A stretch of 21,663 nt of DNA from a virus, in IMG/VR virus record IMGVR_UViG_3300047560_001207, positions 1-21,663 of that record; one strand, written 5' to 3'. The position numbers and the translations under genes are program-made. The notes under the pieces are model-generated. The model was not told the DNA's origin. It searched no databases and was given only the letters and a program-made list of their open reading frames with translations. Shown here in pieces: positions 19,401 through 21,663 of the stretch (positions within the stretch are counted from its first letter, which is position 1; each line of letters opens with the position of its first letter).

Positions 19401-19949
19401 TGGAATACCGTAAACTGTCCCGCTATCAGCAGGGTTACCAAATTGCTGAATTTGTGGGAAACTAGCATTAATAACTTTAATAAACTGGTCATACCAGTTG
19501 TTGTTACTTGGGTCATTCCAAATAATAACTTGTCCGGACATATTACGGCCGTTACTATCTAAAACTGACTCAGTTGTACTAATGCTATTAAACTTTAATA
19601 ATCCAGACGCAGCAACGTTTCTTTTAGCATTATAGCTAATTAGACGTGCTAAACGCAAAATGCTGTCGCGGCGCTCTGCTAGTTCTAAGAAGTTTTCACG
19701 AGCATTTAAATCAACACGGAAAGCTATGCTTTGGCCCAAGAACGCAATAAGGTCAATTAGGGCAAGGTATTCGCTAGACTCAATGTAATCGTTGAAATCT
19801 TCTGGATAATTGACTCTAATGTAATCAATCATTGTACGACGCAAGTTTTCAAAGTCATAGCTCTGGAAATCTGCGTTACGGAAACTTTGGTAAATTCGCT
19901 TCCAATCTTCTGCTGCAAGCAGTCTATTTTGTCTAGTTGTTACGCTCAT
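16479..19949 (-). CDS. 6: gp6-type baseplate wedge protein, enlarged (1156 aa)
   Basis: Wedge subunit that in T4 forms the inner ring binding gp25 and gp53. A longer frame exists from a TTG at 19967, but the ATG at 19949 has AGGA six bases upstream and reads MSVTTRQNRLLAAEDWKR, so I take it as the start. Residues 46-106 have the gp6 signature: NYPEDFNDYIESSEYLALID, LGQSIAFRVDLNARENFLEL and ILRLARLISY. Residues about 417-465 carry the baseplate-J-like block, NAPSTFYTQNRMITGEDYN. Residues about 1050-1070, NWDFGDTFYFTEL, match the conserved gp6 C-terminus. T4 gp6 is 660 residues; the excess is beta-rich sequence between the J-like block and the C-terminus, including an EF-hand-like loop at 824-835. 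It lies between gp25 and the giant gene, overlapping the latter by one base. Confidence 0.9.
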   Translation of the reverse strand: MSVTTRQNRLLAAEDWKRIYQSFRNADFQSYDFENLRRTMIDYIRVNYPEDFNDYIESSEYLALIDLIAFLGQSIAFRVDLNARENFLELAERRDSILRLARLISYNAKRNVAASGLLKFNSISTTESVLDSNGRNMSGQVIIWNDPSNNNWYDQFIKVINASFPQIQQFGNPADSGTVYGIPTERYQFNNISTSVPVFTFTKTVAGRPMNFEITSTTFKGQNYIYEDPPAIGNQISCIYRDDGHGASSPGSGFFLRFVQGTLNTGTFTITQPSSNQSIDIDAQNINNSDVWLYKIDQNGLEYETWSQVSNFESNNIIYNSLNKNIRNIYSVLTRVNDAVSLQFSDGTFGNLPIGTFRTYYRVSNGLQYTISATDIRNVSISFPYISATGQNETLTLSLNLATSVSNAATTESNDSIKANAPSTFYTQNRMITGEDYNISPLSVTTAVAKIKSINRTSSGISRYFDLVDPTGKYSSTTLFADDGIVYKEKFTSQTTFTYQTKTDITGIIYNNVFDILSKKSLRNFYYSEFIKQIESLNVTWYNVTTDSNASTGYVSTSSGTPSRVGTFVSSGDLKYFTAGSLINFTAPTGYYFDTKNANALVYGDGTSEGAVTNIWAEIVNVVDDGTANNTGVLSTGFGPITLNRAIPSNSAARPVITRIIPKWRTIIDSSVISTMVDLIFANKPFGLRYDRDSQSWQIIFEANLDIVSPFSLSKAGSTTRQQQDASWMILFTTDNVTYTVKSREQRYIFESDKQVRFYFDESKKIFDSRTDSVIKDQINILSINLQQNNTSAFTVDYPWDVDGGFIGLDGYVDTKKLLVTFADTDDNGIVDDPEIFTNIVYDSANPTNNYYVVLEKYQITSGQEDYRYFDNSSNTVLIRSSQSSVTLNDKKDGQYFYFEDSSVVKKYTYATGEFNATLDYKVFVGRDKLKFQYIHSADYDSRIDAGASNIIDVFVLTKNYDTNYRQYVAGVIANEPLPPANDELYDILSPELNLIKSISDEIIYHPVKYKVLFGSAASSELQATFKVVKNPGRVVSDNDVKSRIVLAINQFFSLDNWDFGDTFYFTELATYVVNQLSPDITSFVIVPKQSGLGFGSLFEIHSNNDELFISNATVSDIEIISGITASTIKAVAGTTVSSNSIAQQSITSSTYGSSN
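17445..17480 (-). other. EF-hand-like calcium loop in gp6
   Basis: Residues 824-835 of gp6, DTDDNGIVDDPE, fit the canonical 12-residue EF-hand loop: acidic or Asn at 1, 3, 5 and 9, Gly at 6, a hydrophobic residue at 8 and Glu at 12. The residues before it (KLLVTFA) look like a beta strand rather than an E helix, so this is the loop without the usual EF-hand frame. Confidence 0.55.
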
Positions 19950-19955
19950 GATATG

Positions 19956-19959
19956 TCCT
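19956..19959 (-). promoter_or_regulatory. Ribosome binding site that fixes the gp6 start
   Basis: AGGA on the minus strand, six bases before the ATG at 19949. It lies inside the short extension that would be coded from the TTG at 19967, which argues against that earlier start. Confidence 0.65.
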
Positions 19960-19966
19960 AATATCA

Positions 19967-19976
19967 ATATTTAGCT
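19967..19976 (-). promoter_or_regulatory. Late-promoter-like element upstream of gp6
   Basis: AGCTAAATAT on the minus strand in the 47-base gap between gp25 and gp6. The CTAAATA core (19968-19974) ends 18 bases before the gp6 ATG. It is identical over ten bases to the element upstream of the 198-aa gene. It resembles the T4 late promoter TATAAATA. The proposed transcript would have a very short leader holding only the ribosome binding site. Confidence 0.6.
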
Positions 19977-19996
19977 GATAAAATTATGTGGGTATA

Positions 19997-20440
19997 TTAT
20001 CCTGTAAGCAATCCGTTAGCTGTATCAAAGCGTAATTGCATAACTTGTTGGATGTTATAAAGCAAATATTTTAAGACACATTCAATTTGTATTCCGGACT
20101 CGTAACTTGTTACCAACACATTTGTAGCAGTTACTCTTGGGTCGTAATTTATAATTGTGTTAACGTTTTCTGTAATAAGATGTTGAACTTCAGGTGTTAA
20201 TGGCTCATACAATAAGTCCCAAATTACACATCCGAACCCTGGATTCATCAGGCGTTCGCCCTGACGAGTATTAAAATGATTTAACAAGTCTTGTTGAATT
20301 AATTGTAAATCAAACAATCCAAAATTTTCTGAATCAGGATTAATAGTACTAAAACCCCTATACATTTTTTGTCTAGGCGCCTCAAACTTATTAGAAGATC
20401 TTAGTACAATTTTGTCATATAAATTAGAATTTGAAGCCAT
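19997..20440 (-). CDS. 25: gp25-type baseplate wedge / sheath-initiation protein
   Basis: Small wedge protein related to T4 gp25 and type VI secretion TssE. It joins the baseplate and nucleates sheath polymerisation. At 147 residues it has the usual family length. The core reads FNTRQGERLMNPGFGCVIWD (about 56-75), then LLYEPLTPEVQ (76-86), then a helix ENVNTIINYDPRV and a final two-strand segment. The family's Glu-Pro-Arg motif appears here as Glu-Pro-Leu (79-81). The start at 20440 follows GGAG in the last codons of the spike gene, 2 bases after its stop, so translation is probably coupled. The neighbours gp5 and gp6 are what the family would predict. Confidence 0.93.
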   Translation of the reverse strand: MASNSNLYDKIVLRSSNKFEAPRQKMYRGFSTINPDSENFGLFDLQLIQQDLLNHFNTRQGERLMNPGFGCVIWDLLYEPLTPEVQHLITENVNTIINYDPRVTATNVLVTSYESGIQIECVLKYLLYNIQQVMQLRFDTANGLLTG

Positions 20441-20442
20441 TT

Positions 20443-21663
20443 TTATTTCTCCGCAGGTTTGATTTGTTCAAACGTATCTGTTGCTGTTGTGTACTTTAAT
20501 GCAGACCCGTGCAAGTTCTCATGCCCTGCCCAAGGCTCAACGTCTGGCACTCTAGGTGCTACAGGAGCATTAGCAGTACCAGAGTTTAAGTGGATCTCTC
20601 CACCGTCAATATTCGTTCCGCCATTCTGTACTTCTAGTGTTCCGCCAGAGTTAATATTAACGTTACCACCGCTGGTTAAGTTGATGTTGCCGCCAGCAGT
20701 TACGTTAAAGTTACCGCCAGTGTGCATACTAATGTCATCGGCAGCATAGATATCTATCTTACCATTGCTGGTTAATTCGATCCAAGTTGTGCCCCTTGCA
20801 TTGCCAATGTAAATTAAATCTTCGCTATTGTGTAGCAGGATTTGATGCCCAGTGCGTGTTCTAATGCGTACTAATTCATTGTGCGGAATATCAGGTTGTC
20901 CACCAGTTTCACCTTGCTCAACAGCAGCATATTCCGGAGGGCCATCGCTTGCAGGAGTTTTACGAAGAAACTTATCATCGCCGTCATCCATGACAAATGT
21001 TGTACCGCCTAAGCGACTTACAAAGGCATTTACTTGACTGCCTTCTTTGCCAACCTTACCTTTTTTAGCACCGGAACGTTTATCAACAGGACCAGGTGTA
21101 CTAATTCCAAATACAGCACTAGGTACTTCTCGACGAGCACTTGATGTTGTAATTCCTCGTGTATCGTCTTTTAACAAACCTTGCTTATCAAGCACATCTG
21201 CAAAAGGATGTCTTGGTTTTAAGATCTTTGTAGCATCTGGAGATTTGCTAGTGTTCTTGTTGTATTCTGCAACAGGTACTCTCGATCCGTCACCGTCAAC
21301 TACGTATTTTGTTGCAGCAATACCTGGCACCATAAAGTTAACTTTCTCATCAGGTACTACCCCAATCCAGTATCCAACTTTAGTATTTCCCATAGGAAAC
21401 AACACAACAACTGTTGCACCAACATCTGGCGGAACCATCCACATGCCGTACGATTTTTGAGTGTTATCATAATCGTTAGGGTCTTCACCAATATGGTCAA
21501 CACTAGTTTGCCCCCAGAACGAGCTCATATATTTTACTTTAGTTAACTGGCCTGCTTCATTACTGTTACCTGCAGGGCGATTTAGTCTTACTTCTAAATC
21601 TCCCATAAAATCAGGGTCTAAGTGGCTAATAACAACCGCAGTATAAATGCCTGCATTAATCTT
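20443..21663 (-). CDS. 5: gp5-type baseplate central spike / hub (N-terminus outside window)
   Basis: Trimeric spike under the tail tube that pierces the outer membrane. An ATG at 21606 could open the frame, but 19 further codons without a stop run to the right edge and read GIYTAVVISHLDPDFMGDLE, the first strands of the gp5/VgrG OB fold, so the true start lies beyond the window. Of the 406 visible residues, about 5-115 form the OB fold (VPPDVGATVVVLFP, VGYWIGVVPDE). A charged linker follows (RSGAKKGKVGKEG). Residues about 259-310 are the pre-helix block, RTRTGHQILLHNSEDLIYIG and GNARGTTWIEL. An octapeptide beta-helix comes next, and the tail ends with EPWAGHENLHG. T4 gp5 has a lysozyme domain between the OB fold and the helix; I see no such domain or catalytic signature here. 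Confidence 0.9.
   Translation of the reverse strand, partial: KINAGIYTAVVISHLDPDFMGDLEVRLNRPAGNSNEAGQLTKVKYMSSFWGQTSVDHIGEDPNDYDNTQKSYGMWMVPPDVGATVVVLFPMGNTKVGYWIGVVPDEKVNFMVPGIAATKYVVDGDGSRVPVAEYNKNTSKSPDATKILKPRHPFADVLDKQGLLKDDTRGITTSSARREVPSAVFGISTPGPVDKRSGAKKGKVGKEGSQVNAFVSRLGGTTFVMDDGDDKFLRKTPASDGPPEYAAVEQGETGGQPDIPHNELVRIRTRTGHQILLHNSEDLIYIGNARGTTWIELTSNGKIDIYAADDISMHTGGNFNVTAGGNINLTSGGNVNINSGGTLEVQNGGTNIDGGEIHLNSGTANAPVAPRVPDVEPWAGHENLHGSALKYTTATDTFEQIKPAEK
20447..20456 (-). promoter_or_regulatory. Ribosome binding site of gp25 inside the end of the spike gene
   Basis: The last spike codons (CCT GCG GAG AAA TAA) contain GGAG eight bases before the gp25 ATG at 20440. This supports translational coupling of the two genes. 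Confidence 0.55.
20623..20718 (-). repeat. Octapeptide beta-helix repeats of the spike
   Basis: Four consecutive 8-residue units, GGNFNVTA, GGNINLTS, GGNVNINS and GGTLEVQN, encoded in exactly 96 bases. They are followed by a partial unit, GGTNIDGG. In T4 gp5 comparable octads build the triple-stranded beta-helix needle. The regularity predicts a short needle here. Confidence 0.85.

Noticed and set aside
19965-19967. TTG as the start of gp6.
   Set aside because: The ATG at 19949 has a well-spaced AGGA, and the extra residues from the TTG would be encoded across that ribosome binding site and part of the promoter-like element.
19950-19996. AATAT-TG-ATATT inverted repeat as an operator before gp6.
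   Set aside because: It is short, made only of A and T, and overlaps the promoter-like element; it is easily explained by chance.
309-21460. Many open frames of 60-160 codons on the plus strand and in other minus frames.
   Set aside because: All lie inside the large minus-strand genes, show no family signature and have low-complexity composition expected from antisense or shifted reading of AT-rich beta-protein genes.
21604-21606. ATG as the start of the spike gene.
   Set aside because: The 19 codons upstream to the window edge are open and encode the expected first strands of the OB fold, so the real start is outside the window.

Overview
The window is part of the tail and baseplate module of a contractile-tailed bacteriophage of the T4-like group. 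The closest architectural matches I recall are marine T4-like phages (cyanophages, pelagiphages and relatives). Six genes lie head to tail on the minus strand and fill almost the whole window. DNA and codon usage are AT-rich. There are no tRNAs, integrases, insertion sequences or defence genes, and the host cannot be read from this window.

In transcription order (right to left): (1) a gp5-type central spike/hub, cut by the right edge, with an OB fold and a C-terminal octapeptide beta-helix but no visible lysozyme domain; (2) a gp25-type baseplate wedge/sheath-initiator protein; (3) an enlarged gp6-type wedge protein carrying an EF-hand-like loop; (4) a giant 4575-residue structural protein filling 63% of the window, in the slot where T4 has gp7 and gp8; (5) a 198-residue beta-rich structural protein; (6) a tail fibre with a phage tail-collar domain, whose last residues run off the left edge.

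The genes are tightly packed. gp5/gp25 and the 198-residue gene/fibre are separated by 2 and 11 bases, and gp6 and the giant gene share one base in a TAATG junction. The only real gaps (47-48 bases, upstream of gp6 and upstream of the 198-residue gene) each hold the same ten-base element, AGCTAAATAT, about 20 bases before the start codon. It resembles a T4-type late promoter. This suggests two late transcription units: gp6 plus giant protein, and 198-residue protein plus fibre.

The products should act together in the virion. The spike sits at the centre. gp25 and gp6 build the wedge ring and connect to the sheath. The giant protein probably forms the outer wedge or periphery, and the fibre contacts the host. 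The most notable content is inside the giant protein: a probable seven-bladed FG-GAP-like propeller with other modules inserted in two of its blades, four carbohydrate-binding-like modules, two pairs of glycine-rich 39-residue repeats, and a C-terminal array of beta-sandwich units. I see no unrelated novel system here; the interest lies in this protein's architecture.
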